Source: Bradyrhizobium jicamae
Lineage (GTDB): Bacteria; Pseudomonadota; Alphaproteobacteria; Rhizobiales; Xanthobacteraceae
Assembly (NCBI RefSeq): GCF_018130215.1
Contig: NZ_JAFCKQ010000012.1
Coordinates: 62,001-126,000 of the forward strand
DNA: 64,000 nt
Direction: 5' to 3'
Under the pieces are notes generated by a model. It ran no database searches. It saw only the letters and a list, made by a program, of their open reading frames with translations, and had not been told where the DNA came from. Shown one piece after another: positions 8,800 through 16,704 of the stretch (position 1 is its first letter; every line of letters starts with the position of its first letter). A program made the position numbers and the translations under genes.

Positions 8800-9260
8800 T
8801 CGCCGCTCTGTGAGCAGAGGGCGCAGGGAAAGCCGGGTGCCGATCGCACCCATGGGCCCCGTGCAAGGTAGAAAGCACGGGGGTAGGACCACAGGTGTAA
8901 CCGGGAACAACCCGGCTTTCCCTGCGCGATGGGTTACGGCTTATACGTGCTCTCCCCGGTGAGACTGGGCTTTTTTGTCACCGCCGTCAGCAAGAGACCT
9001 TGGTCTCTTGCTGACAGGACACCTGCCACTAGGGCGTCAGGCCTGCACGATTTCGCCGTCCGCTCTGGTGCATTCGTCGCGCGCACCTCGGCGTCCACCG
9101 CATCCCACCACCACGTTCGTGACGATCGCGAAGCGCCCCTCGAGCGGGTGAGACGACAAATTCTATACACTGATTTTGCCTACTGATAAACCGAAATATT
9201 TCTGCAATGGGGGCTTGCGCCGTCGGGCAAATCAGTGATTGGCACCGTTCCACGCGCTCG
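8800..9260. repeat. Structured intergenic repeat with 17-base inverted arms and a 14-base palindrome
   Basis: GCGCAGGGAAAGCCGGG (8821-8837) pairs perfectly with 8911-8927. Inside sit the hairpins GGGTGC/GCACCC (8835-8851) and CCCCGTGC/GCACGGGG (8857-8882). Further on, GTCAGCAAGAGACC (8986-8999) and its exact complement (9002-9015) are separated by only TT. The text resembles a family I recall as repeated many times in Bradyrhizobium, where it is often annotated as small hypothetical ORFs. I see no convincing protein in it. The outer limits are approximate. A structured RNA is possible but not shown. Confidence 0.6.
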
Positions 9261-9450
9261 CCCATCCACCCTCCAATTCTGCCACGCGCGTACTGCCTCA
9301 ACTTTGCTCACAGTATCAGCGCTGACCACTACTTTAGTTGTCGTCCACGCATGGCGATCTGCATGCGGTTTCTCTTGCTGCGCGTCATGTCACGGCTATA
9401 GTCGCGGCCGAAAAGCTCGAAGCAGCCGAAAAAAAGAGGAGTGAGACAGA

Positions 9451-10719
9451 GTGAAGAGATCATCCCGCGTGCCCTTTCATGCGATGCAGCATCTCGCCGG
9501 AGTGGCTGCCCTGGCCCTTCCATTGGGCTTGGCCGCGGTAGCTCCCACCGGAGCGCTGGCTGCCGACACACTCAAGATCGGCGTGATCGCCGAGGCGCAG
9601 GCGATCGCCGGCGCGTCGATCCCGCAGGCGGCACAGATGGCCGCCGACGAGATCAACGCCAAGGGCGGTATCGACGGCCGCAAGATCGAGATCGTCTCCT
9701 ACGACAATCATTCGTCCTCGGCGGATTCGGTGCGCGCGTTCCAGCGTGCGGTGAACGAGGACAAGGTCAACGTCGTCATCGCCAGCTACATCAGCGAGGT
9801 GGTGCTGGCGCTCGAGCCCTGGGCGGCGCGCCTCAAGACGCCGTTCGTGACGCCGGGTGCGGCCTCCAACGAGATCAGCAAGAGCGTCCACGCCGACTAC
9901 GACAAGAACAAGTACACTTTCCACGGCTACCTGACCTCGGCGGCGCTGGCGCTGTCGGTCTGCGACGCCGCCAAGGAACTCCTGGTCGATCAGAAGCACA
10001 TGAAGACCGCGGTCATCATGAGCGAGGACGCCGCCTGGACCAAGCCGCTCGACGTCGGCTACGAGGAATGCCTGCCCAAGATCGGGCTCAAGGTCGTCGA
10101 CCACATCCGCTTCTCGCCCGACACCACCGACTTCACGCCGATCTTCAACAAGATCGAGGGCTCGAAACCCGACGTGATCATCACCGGCATCTCGCATGTC
10201 GGTGTGCAGCCGACGGTGCAATGGAAGAACCAGCAGGTGCCGATCCCGATGTTCGGCATCTCGTCTCAGGCGACCAACGAGACCTTCGGCAAGGATACCA
10301 ATGACGCAGCCGAAGGCGTGCTCTATCAGGGCGTCTCGGGTCCGAACGTCGCGGTGACGCCGAAGTCGGTGCCGTTCGCGGAAAACTTCAAGAAGCGCTT
10401 CGGCAACTACCCGTCCTATGCCGGCTACACCTCCTATGACGAGGTTTATTACATCGCCGACGCGGTGAAGCGCGCCGGTTCTGTTGACGCCGACAAGATG
10501 GTCGAGGCGCTGGAGAAGACCGATTGGGAAGGCACCATCGGCCGCGTCCAGTTCTACGGCAAGGACGACCCGTTCACCCACTCGATCAAGTACGGCAAGG
10601 GCCTGATCACCGGACTGATGCTGCAGTGGCAGAGCGGCAAGCAGGTTGCGGTCTGGCCCAAGGAGGTCGCCAAGAGCGAGCTCAAGTTCCCGAGCTTCAT
10701 CAAGGTTACCGCGAATTGA
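9451..10719 (+). CDS. Branched-chain-amino-acid-type ABC substrate-binding protein (first copy)
   Basis: 422 residues starting at GTG after a GGAG site. A signal peptide (about 1-38, ending GALA) precedes a type I periplasmic-binding fold of the LivJ/Peripla_BP_6 kind. It starts LKIGVIAEAQAIAG and contains AADEINAKGGIDGRKIEIV and a long SADSVRAFQRAV helix. The ligand could be an amino acid, amide or aromatic acid; the family is too broad to say. It is very similar to the second binding protein at 14154, an evident duplication. A strong terminator follows the stop, so this gene is probably made in excess over the permeases. Confidence 0.93.
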   Translation: MKRSSRVPFHAMQHLAGVAALALPLGLAAVAPTGALAADTLKIGVIAEAQAIAGASIPQAAQMAADEINAKGGIDGRKIEIVSYDNHSSSADSVRAFQRAVNEDKVNVVIASYISEVVLALEPWAARLKTPFVTPGAASNEISKSVHADYDKNKYTFHGYLTSAALALSVCDAAKELLVDQKHMKTAVIMSEDAAWTKPLDVGYEECLPKIGLKVVDHIRFSPDTTDFTPIFNKIEGSKPDVIITGISHVGVQPTVQWKNQQVPIPMFGISSQATNETFGKDTNDAAEGVLYQGVSGPNVAVTPKSVPFAENFKKRFGNYPSYAGYTSYDEVYYIADAVKRAGSVDADKMVEALEKTDWEGTIGRVQFYGKDDPFTHSIKYGKGLITGLMLQWQSGKQVAVWPKEVAKSELKFPSFIKVTAN

Positions 10720-10730
10720 CCGAGGAATGA

Positions 10731-10765
10731 CGCTCCCGGGCCTCTCCCGGGAGCGTTTTCCTTTT
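10731..10765 (+). terminator. Intrinsic terminator/attenuator after first binding-protein gene
   Basis: CGCTCCCGGG (10731-10740), loop CCTCT, CCCGGGAGCG (10746-10755): a perfect 10-base stem followed by TTTTCCTTTT. This is a clear Rho-independent terminator. It stands between the binding-protein gene and livH, so read-through would set a lower level of permease and ATPase. Confidence 0.85.
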
Positions 10766-10811
10766 ACGCGTTCCCCACAACAGGCAGCTCCGCTGCCGCG
10801 GCCACTCATCG

Positions 10812-11687
10812 ATGCAAGCGTTACAGATCCTGATCGATGGCTTTGCCATCAGTGCGTTATATGCGCTCGGCGCAACCGGCTTCACCCTGATCTTCGGTGT
10901 CTCCGGCGTTCTCAATCTCTCTCACGGTGCCATCATGGTGGCCGCAGCGGTCGCCGCCTGGGCCGCCGCCAGCGTGCTGCACCTCGACACCTACTCCGGC
11001 GCGCTGCTCGGCGTCGCCGTCGCATTGGTGGTGGCGTTCGCGACCTATTTTGCGGTCGTGAAGCCGATCCAGAACTCCCGGCGTATACCCAATGAGGAAA
11101 AGGAGATCTTCGTCCTCACCGGCACCCTGCTGTGGGGGATCATGATCCAGGAGCTGATTGCCTATTTCTTCACCAACAACGCCAAGACCGTGCTGCCGAT
11201 CGTCGAGGGCGTGGTCGACATCTTCGGCGTGCGCACGCCGCGGAACGAGATCTTCACCGCGATCGTCTGCTGCCTCGTCATCGGCCTGCTCTGGATACTG
11301 GTGAACCGCACGCGGACCGGCAAGGCGGTGCTGGCGGCCTCGATGAACCCGCGCGGCGTTACGCTGCTCGGCCTCGAGCTCACCCGCATCTATGTCGTGG
11401 TATGGGCGATCTACGGCATCCTGGCCGGCATCGCCGGCGTGCTGCTCGGCATGTTCCTGGGCGTCAGCTCCTACAGCGTCGGGCCGCTGACCGCCAGCGC
11501 GTTCTCGATCGTGGTGCTCGGCGGCCTCGGCAGCGTCTCCGGCTCGCTGATCGCAGCCTTCGTCGTCGGTTATCTCGAGACCGTGACGGCCTATCTGGTG
11601 TCGCCGGCCTACCGCACCATTCCGGCGCTGCTGCTGCTGGTCGTCGTGATGTATATCCGGCCCCAGGGCCTCTTGGGGAGGCGCTGA
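10812..11687 (+). CDS. livH: Branched-chain-type ABC transporter permease LivH
   Basis: 291 residues, about eight membrane helices. The start LQILIDGFAISALYALGATGFTLIFGVSGVLNLSHGA is the LivH signature, including the NLSHG stretch of the first conserved loop. GSVSGSLIAAFVVGYLE near the C-terminus is also typical. It forms the inner-membrane channel together with LivM, whose start codon follows one base after this stop. Second gene of the importer, after the terminator at 10731-10765. Confidence 0.93.
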   Translation: MQALQILIDGFAISALYALGATGFTLIFGVSGVLNLSHGAIMVAAAVAAWAAASVLHLDTYSGALLGVAVALVVAFATYFAVVKPIQNSRRIPNEEKEIFVLTGTLLWGIMIQELIAYFFTNNAKTVLPIVEGVVDIFGVRTPRNEIFTAIVCCLVIGLLWILVNRTRTGKAVLAASMNPRGVTLLGLELTRIYVVVWAIYGILAGIAGVLLGMFLGVSSYSVGPLTASAFSIVVLGGLGSVSGSLIAAFVVGYLETVTAYLVSPAYRTIPALLLLVVVMYIRPQGLLGRR

Positions 11688-11688
11688 G

Positions 11689-12615
11689 ATGGCCGGTTTC
11701 TTTACCTCGCGCCTGTTCTTCATCTCGCTGGCCTGCGTGGTGATTGCCGCAACGCTGCCGTTCTACGTCTCCGGCTACATCCTCGGGCTGCTGACGGTCG
11801 CGTTCTATTTCGGCGTGTTCGCGATGGCCTGGGACCTGCTGTTCGGCTTCGCCGGCGAGGTGAATTTCGGGCCGACCTTCCTGATCGGCGTCGGCGCCTA
11901 CACCGCCGGCATCCTCAACAACCAGTTCGGCTGGTCGGTATATCTCTGCATCCTGCTCGGCGCGCTCGCCTCCGTCGTCGCGGGCTTCGTGCTGGCGCTG
12001 CCGGCGCTGCGGGTGAGGGGGCCGTATTTCGGCCTGACCACGCTGGTCGCGGTGCTGATGCTGCAGAACTTCGTCGTGGTGTTCGCCGATCTCACCGGCG
12101 GCGAGATCGGCCTGACCATCCCTGACGTCATCACCATCAATGCCGGAGCGAATTACTGGATCGCGCTCGGCTTCATGACCGTGAGCGCAGCCATCCTGTA
12201 CGGCCTGTCGCAATCGCCTGTCGGCCTTGTCCTGCAGGCGAGCGGGCAGGATCCGGTGCAGGCCGGCGCGCTCGGCTTCAACATCGTCAAGCACAAGCTG
12301 GCGGCCTTCATCGTCAGCGCGTTCTTCTCGGGGCTGTCGGGGGCGCTGCTGGTGTTCTACTTCGGCACCGCCTCGGTCGGCACCGTGGTCGACGTCGCCG
12401 TCGGCGTGAACGTGATCGTCTCGGCGGTACTCGGCGGCCGGCGCACGGTGCTGGGGGCGGCGCTCGGTGCCATCTTCCTGATCGTCGCCGGCGAATTCCT
12501 GCGGCCGACCGGCGAGCTTGCGACCTTCATCGTCTCGGCGGTGGCGCTGCTCGTCGTCCTGTTCTTCCCCGGCGGTTTCCTCGGAGCGGCCCTGTCACGC
12601 GAGGCGCGCTCGTAA
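11689..12615 (+). CDS. livM: Branched-chain-type ABC transporter permease LivM
   Basis: 308 residues with about nine membrane helices. Family marks include FGFAGEVNFGPTFLIGVGAY and ALPALRVRGPYFGLTTL, which form the LivM cytoplasmic coupling region. The last base of its TAA is the first base of the next ATG (TAATG), indicating tight translational coupling with the fused ATPase gene. It pairs with LivH in the membrane. Confidence 0.93.
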   Translation: MAGFFTSRLFFISLACVVIAATLPFYVSGYILGLLTVAFYFGVFAMAWDLLFGFAGEVNFGPTFLIGVGAYTAGILNNQFGWSVYLCILLGALASVVAGFVLALPALRVRGPYFGLTTLVAVLMLQNFVVVFADLTGGEIGLTIPDVITINAGANYWIALGFMTVSAAILYGLSQSPVGLVLQASGQDPVQAGALGFNIVKHKLAAFIVSAFFSGLSGALLVFYFGTASVGTVVDVAVGVNVIVSAVLGGRRTVLGAALGAIFLIVAGEFLRPTGELATFIVSAVALLVVLFFPGGFLGAALSREARS

Positions 12616-14099
12616 TGGATCAGACTGTCTCCTCGACCAATGCAACGCTGACCGTCCGCGGCCTCACCAAGCGATTCGGCGGCCTGACCGCTGTGAAGAA
12701 TCTGAGCTTCGCGCTGCATCCCGGAGAGATCCTCGGCCTGATCGGGCCGAACGGATCGGGCAAGTCGACGGCGATGAAGAGCGTGATGGGCATCGAACGC
12801 CCGACATCGGGCGACGTGATCTTCGAGGGTGAGAACGTCGCCGGACTGCCTGCGCACAAGATCGCGCGCAAGGGCTTTGGCATGGTGTTCCAGCACTCGC
12901 GGCCGCTGAACCGGCAGACCGTGCTCGAGAACATCATGGTCGCGTTGCTGCCCGACAGCCTGTTCATGCTGTTTCCCGTCAAGGCGCTGACCGAGCGCGC
13001 CAAATGGATCGCCGAGCGCGTCGGCCTCGGCGCCGTGATGGACCGCCGACCGCCGACCCTGCCGTTCGCCGATCTGCGCCGGCTGGAGCTGGCGAAGGCC
13101 ATCGCGCGTGATCCGAAAGTGGTGCTGGTCGACGAGCCCTTTGCCGGGTTGACCAGCGCCGAGGTCAGCGTGTTCTCGGCCCTGATCCGCAGCTTCCGCG
13201 ACGAGGGCCGCGCGGTGATGCTGGTCGATCACAACGTCAAGAGCGTCGCGGCCCTGGTCGATCGCGTGCTCGCGATGTATCTCGGCGAGGAGATCATGAC
13301 CGGCCGCGCCGAGGACGTGATGAAGAACGAGACCGTGCGGCGGGTCTATCTCGGTGGCGCGATCGAAACTCACGCGCGGCCCGAAACCAGCTTCAAGGAC
13401 AAGACGCCGCTGCTGCAGGTCGAGAACGTCAGCGTGCATTACGGCAAGGCGCAGGCGCTGGAGAATGTCTCGATCCACGTCCATGAGGGCGAGTTCGTCT
13501 CCGTGGTCGGCCTCAACGGCGCCGGCAAGACCACGCTGTTCAACACCATCTCGGGCTTCCTGCCCTACACCGGCGAGATCATTCGCGGCGGCGAGAAGCT
13601 GCGCGGCACCGGCCCGGCGAAGATCGCGCGAAGCGGCCTGGTGCAGTGCCCGGAATCGCGCGAACTGTTCGGCGAGATGACGGTACGCGAGAATCTCGAT
13701 CTGGGCGGCCAGCATCTCGACGACGCGGCGAGGGCGAAGCAACTCGCCTGGCTGTTCGAGCTATTCCCGATCCTGAAGGAGCGCCAGGGCCAGATGGCGC
13801 AGACGCTGTCAGGCGGCGAGCAGCAGATGCTGGCAATCGGCCGCGCCCTGATGATGCAGCCGCAGATCCTGATCCTGGACGAGCCGACGCTTGGATTGGC
13901 GCCCGTCATCCTCGAGCTGCTGTCGAAGGCGCTGGAGAAGATGCGCCAGACCACCAAGATCACGGTGCTGCTTGGCGAGCAGAACGTGACCTTCGCGCTG
14001 CCGCATGCCGACCGCGTCTATGTGCTCGAGCACGCGCGGATCGTCTGGGAAGGCGATCCCGGCCGCTTCGCCGCGGAGGCCGGCGCCGACTTCCTGTAG
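12615..14099 (+). CDS. Fused LivG-LivF ABC transporter ATPase
   Basis: 494 residues carrying two complete ABC domains in one chain, where most bacteria use two genes. Domain 1 (LivG-like, about 10-250) has Walker A GPNGSGKST at 44-52 and Walker B VVLVDE near 170. Its signature is LPFADLRRLELA in place of LSGGQ, as in other LivG proteins, which vary there. Domain 2 (LivF-like, about 265-494) has GLNGAGKTT at 299-307, a canonical LSGGEQQ at 398-404 and ILILDEP at 418-424. A linker of about 15 residues joins them. The fusion enforces one copy of each ATPase per transporter. Encoded directly after LivM. Confidence 0.93.
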   Translation: MDQTVSSTNATLTVRGLTKRFGGLTAVKNLSFALHPGEILGLIGPNGSGKSTAMKSVMGIERPTSGDVIFEGENVAGLPAHKIARKGFGMVFQHSRPLNRQTVLENIMVALLPDSLFMLFPVKALTERAKWIAERVGLGAVMDRRPPTLPFADLRRLELAKAIARDPKVVLVDEPFAGLTSAEVSVFSALIRSFRDEGRAVMLVDHNVKSVAALVDRVLAMYLGEEIMTGRAEDVMKNETVRRVYLGGAIETHARPETSFKDKTPLLQVENVSVHYGKAQALENVSIHVHEGEFVSVVGLNGAGKTTLFNTISGFLPYTGEIIRGGEKLRGTGPAKIARSGLVQCPESRELFGEMTVRENLDLGGQHLDDAARAKQLAWLFELFPILKERQGQMAQTLSGGEQQMLAIGRALMMQPQILILDEPTLGLAPVILELLSKALEKMRQTTKITVLLGEQNVTFALPHADRVYVLEHARIVWEGDPGRFAAEAGADFL

Positions 14100-14153
14100 T
14101 TCCCGGTTGTTCTCGACGACTGACAATAACAAAGCAAAGAAAGGGAGATCATC

Positions 14154-15404
14154 ATGTCACGCATGTCCTATGCCGGCCGCGCCGGCGCGTTGTTGCCGCT
14201 GGCTTCGGCGCTCGCGCTGTGCCTCGCCGCGCCCGCCTATGCGCAGTCCAAGGATCCGATCAAGATCGGCGTCATCGCCGAGGTGCAGTCGATCGCGGGT
14301 GCGGCGACGCCGGGCGGCGCGCAGATCGCGGCCGACGAGATCAACGCCAAGGGCGGCGTGATGGGCCGCAAGATCGAGATCGTGACCTACGACAACAAGA
14401 GCTCGTCGGCGGACTCGGTGCGCGCCTTCCAGCGCGCGGTCAGCGAGGACAAGGTCTCGGCCGTGATCGCGAGCTATATCAGCGAGGTGGTGCTGGCGCT
14501 GGAGCCGTGGGCGGCGCGGCTGAAGATGCCGCTGATCACGCCCGGCGCGGCCTCGAACGAGATCACCAAGGCGATCCACAACGACTATGAGAAGAACAAG
14601 TACACTTTCCACGGCTACCTGACCTCGGCCGCCCAGGCCCAGCTCGTCTGCGACGCCGCCAAGGAGCTGCTCGTCGACCAGCTCAAGTTCAAGACTGCCG
14701 CGATCATGAGCGAGGACGCCGCCTGGACCAAGCCGCTCGATGTCGGCTACGAGGCCTGCCTGCCGAAGGCCGGGCTGAAGGTGGTCGAGCATGTGCGCTT
14801 CTCGCCCGATACCACCGACTTCACGCCGATCTTCAACAACATGGAGAGCAAGAAGCCCGACGTGATCGTCACCGGCATCTCCCATGTCGGCGTGCAGCCG
14901 ACGGTGCAGTGGAAGAACCAGCAGGTGCCGATCCCGATGTTCGGCATCAGCGCGCAGGCGCTGAGCCCGACCTTCTGGGGCGACACCAACGGCGCGGCGG
15001 AAGGCGTGCCGTCGCTTGCGGTGGCAACGCCAGACGTCGCCGTGACGCCCAAGACGAAGCCGTTCGCGGCGGCGTTCAAGGCGAAGTACGGCACGCCGCC
15101 GGCCTATACCGGCTACACCGCCTATGACGATGTCTACATCATCGCGGAAGCGATCCAGCGTGCCGGCTCGACCGATCCGGACAAGATGGTCGCCGAGCTC
15201 GAGAAGACCAACTTCGAGGGCACGATCGGCAAGATCCAGTTCTACGGCAAGGACGACGAGTTCACCCACGGCATCAAGTCGGGCCCGGGCGCCGTGACTG
15301 GCCTCGTGTTCCAGTGGCAGAACGGCAAGCAGATCACGGTCTGGCCGAAGGCGATCGCGGAGGGGAAGCTGAAGTTTCCGGATTTCGTGAAGCTGTCGCA
15401 GTGA
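14154..15404 (+). CDS. Branched-chain-amino-acid-type ABC substrate-binding protein (second copy)
   Basis: 416 residues with a signal peptide ending near AYA at position 30. It is a close paralogue of the protein at 9451: long stretches such as SADSVRAFQRAV, SEVVLALEPWAARLK and TAVIMSEDAAWTKPLDVGYE recur almost unchanged, and differences concentrate in the C-terminal half. Having one binding protein at each end of the operon suggests two related ligands feeding one channel. The AAAGGGAGA ribosome site before the ATG is strong. A 54-base gap separates it from the ATPase gene. Confidence 0.93.
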   Translation: MSRMSYAGRAGALLPLASALALCLAAPAYAQSKDPIKIGVIAEVQSIAGAATPGGAQIAADEINAKGGVMGRKIEIVTYDNKSSSADSVRAFQRAVSEDKVSAVIASYISEVVLALEPWAARLKMPLITPGAASNEITKAIHNDYEKNKYTFHGYLTSAAQAQLVCDAAKELLVDQLKFKTAAIMSEDAAWTKPLDVGYEACLPKAGLKVVEHVRFSPDTTDFTPIFNNMESKKPDVIVTGISHVGVQPTVQWKNQQVPIPMFGISAQALSPTFWGDTNGAAEGVPSLAVATPDVAVTPKTKPFAAAFKAKYGTPPAYTGYTAYDDVYIIAEAIQRAGSTDPDKMVAELEKTNFEGTIGKIQFYGKDDEFTHGIKSGPGAVTGLVFQWQNGKQITVWPKAIAEGKLKFPDFVKLSQ

Positions 15405-15417
15405 TCAGACCTCCGAC

Positions 15418-15448
15418 CGTCGTTGCGAGCACGCTCCTCGCAGTGACG
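15418..15448. repeat. Imperfect extragenic palindrome between convergent genes
   Basis: CGTCGTTGCGAG (15418-15429) and CTCGCAGTGACG (15437-15448) pair over 10 of 12 positions. The CGTC-TTGCGAG sequence matches the start of a common rhizobial extragenic palindrome. Located between two convergent stops, it could work as a bidirectional terminator, although no T-run follows on either side. Confidence 0.45.
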
Positions 15449-15470
15449 GCGGAGAGTTCGCAGCCAGCGA

Positions 15471-16685
15471 TTACGTCCGCGTCCTTGGCGCCGCCTGGAT
15501 CGTCGCCGCTGCTGCCGCGAGCAGCGCGGCGCGATCGCCGTTGCGCGGCGGATAGATCCGTTCGCGATTGATGGTCTGCTTGGTGGCCTTCGCTGCTGCG
15601 CCCGTGGTGTGCACCTCGCGGTCCCAGCCGGTGGTGTAGAGCGCGCCCCAGGCACCGAGATCGAGCACGGTGACGTACCAGTCGATGGTGAGCGGCAACA
15701 GCGGTTCGCCAAAGAGGTCCGCGACCACGTTGTGGCCGGCGAAGCGTCCCATCGGCCGTGCGAACTGGCAGGACATCACGGTCGGATGCGCGCCGTCGAT
15801 CAGGCAGGCGGCGACATCGCCGGCGGCGAACACGTCCACGAGACCATCGGCGCGCATGAAATGGTCCACGGCGAGGCGGCCGAGCCGGTCGTGCGCGACC
15901 GGCAAATCTGCGGCGAGCGGGCTGGCGCGCATGCCGGCGCACCAGACCACGGTCCGTGTCGCGATGATTTCGCCGCTATCGAGCGTGATGCTGCCGGCGT
16001 CGACGGCGCCGGCCCGGACGTTCAGCCGGGTCTCGACGCCGAGCGCGGACAGCGCCTCGTTGATCACGGGACGTCCATGCGCGCCGAAGGTCGCGCCGAC
16101 CACCGGATTGGGATCGATCAGGATGACGTGGCGCTCGCCGGTGATGCCGGCGCGAGCGAGCTTGTCCGGCATCTCGGTCGCGACCTCGATCCCGGTGAAG
16201 CCGGCACCCACGACCACGACAGTCGCACGGTCCGCTGACGGCGGCTGCCGGCCGAGCGCGGCGAGATGTGCGTCGAGCTTGACGGCGGCTTCGTAGGTGT
16301 CGACATCGAAGCCATGGGCGGCGAGGCCGGGGATGGCGGGGCGGACCAGCTCGCTGCCAGTCGTCAGCACCAGCCGGTCATAGGTCAGGACTTCTGCACC
16401 GGCATCGGTCCTGACCACGACCTGCCGCTTCGCGGGATCGATCGCCTCGACGTCTGCCACTCTGTGGCGCACGCCGACCGGATCGAGCAGCCCGGCCAGC
16501 GGCAGCGCGACATCGCCGAGATCGACCTCGTAATTGCGCACCCGGATGTTGTGGTAGGCGTTGCGGTCGACCACCAGAATCTCGGTGTCATCAGCCCGCG
16601 CGCCGATCTCGTCGCGCTTGCGCGCGGCGCCGAGCGCGGCCCACAGGCCGGCAAAGCCGGCGCCCAGCACCAGGATACGTGCCAT
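15471..16685 (-). CDS. NDH-2-like FAD/NAD(P)-dependent oxidoreductase
   Basis: 404 residues from an ATG with a GGGAGG site; the frame is open further upstream but that part is Arg-rich and overlaps the TPP-enzyme gene. There are two Rossmann motifs: VLGAGFAGLWAALG at about 6-19 for FAD and VVVVGAGFTGIEVATE at about 156-171 for NAD(P)H. A late FAAGDVAAC contacts FAD. The order matches type II NADH dehydrogenases and related pyridine-nucleotide disulfide oxidoreductases, but without the redox-active CxxxxC. It probably passes electrons from NADH to quinone or another acceptor. It is downstream of the TPP enzyme on the same strand with 19 bases between. Confidence 0.88.
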   Translation of the reverse strand: MARILVLGAGFAGLWAALGAARKRDEIGARADDTEILVVDRNAYHNIRVRNYEVDLGDVALPLAGLLDPVGVRHRVADVEAIDPAKRQVVVRTDAGAEVLTYDRLVLTTGSELVRPAIPGLAAHGFDVDTYEAAVKLDAHLAALGRQPPSADRATVVVVGAGFTGIEVATEMPDKLARAGITGERHVILIDPNPVVGATFGAHGRPVINEALSALGVETRLNVRAGAVDAGSITLDSGEIIATRTVVWCAGMRASPLAADLPVAHDRLGRLAVDHFMRADGLVDVFAAGDVAACLIDGAHPTVMSCQFARPMGRFAGHNVVADLFGEPLLPLTIDWYVTVLDLGAWGALYTTGWDREVHTTGAAAKATKQTINRERIYPPRNGDRAALLAAAAATIQAAPRTRT

Positions 16686-16704
16686 CACTGCCTCCCTGCC
16701 GACC

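Noticed and set aside
5776..8910. Open frame of 1044 codons on the minus strand
   Set aside because: It is antisense to the YcgN and MFS genes and runs through a hairpin repeat. The product is dominated by Arg, His, Gln and Asp in the way of a GC-rich shadow frame.
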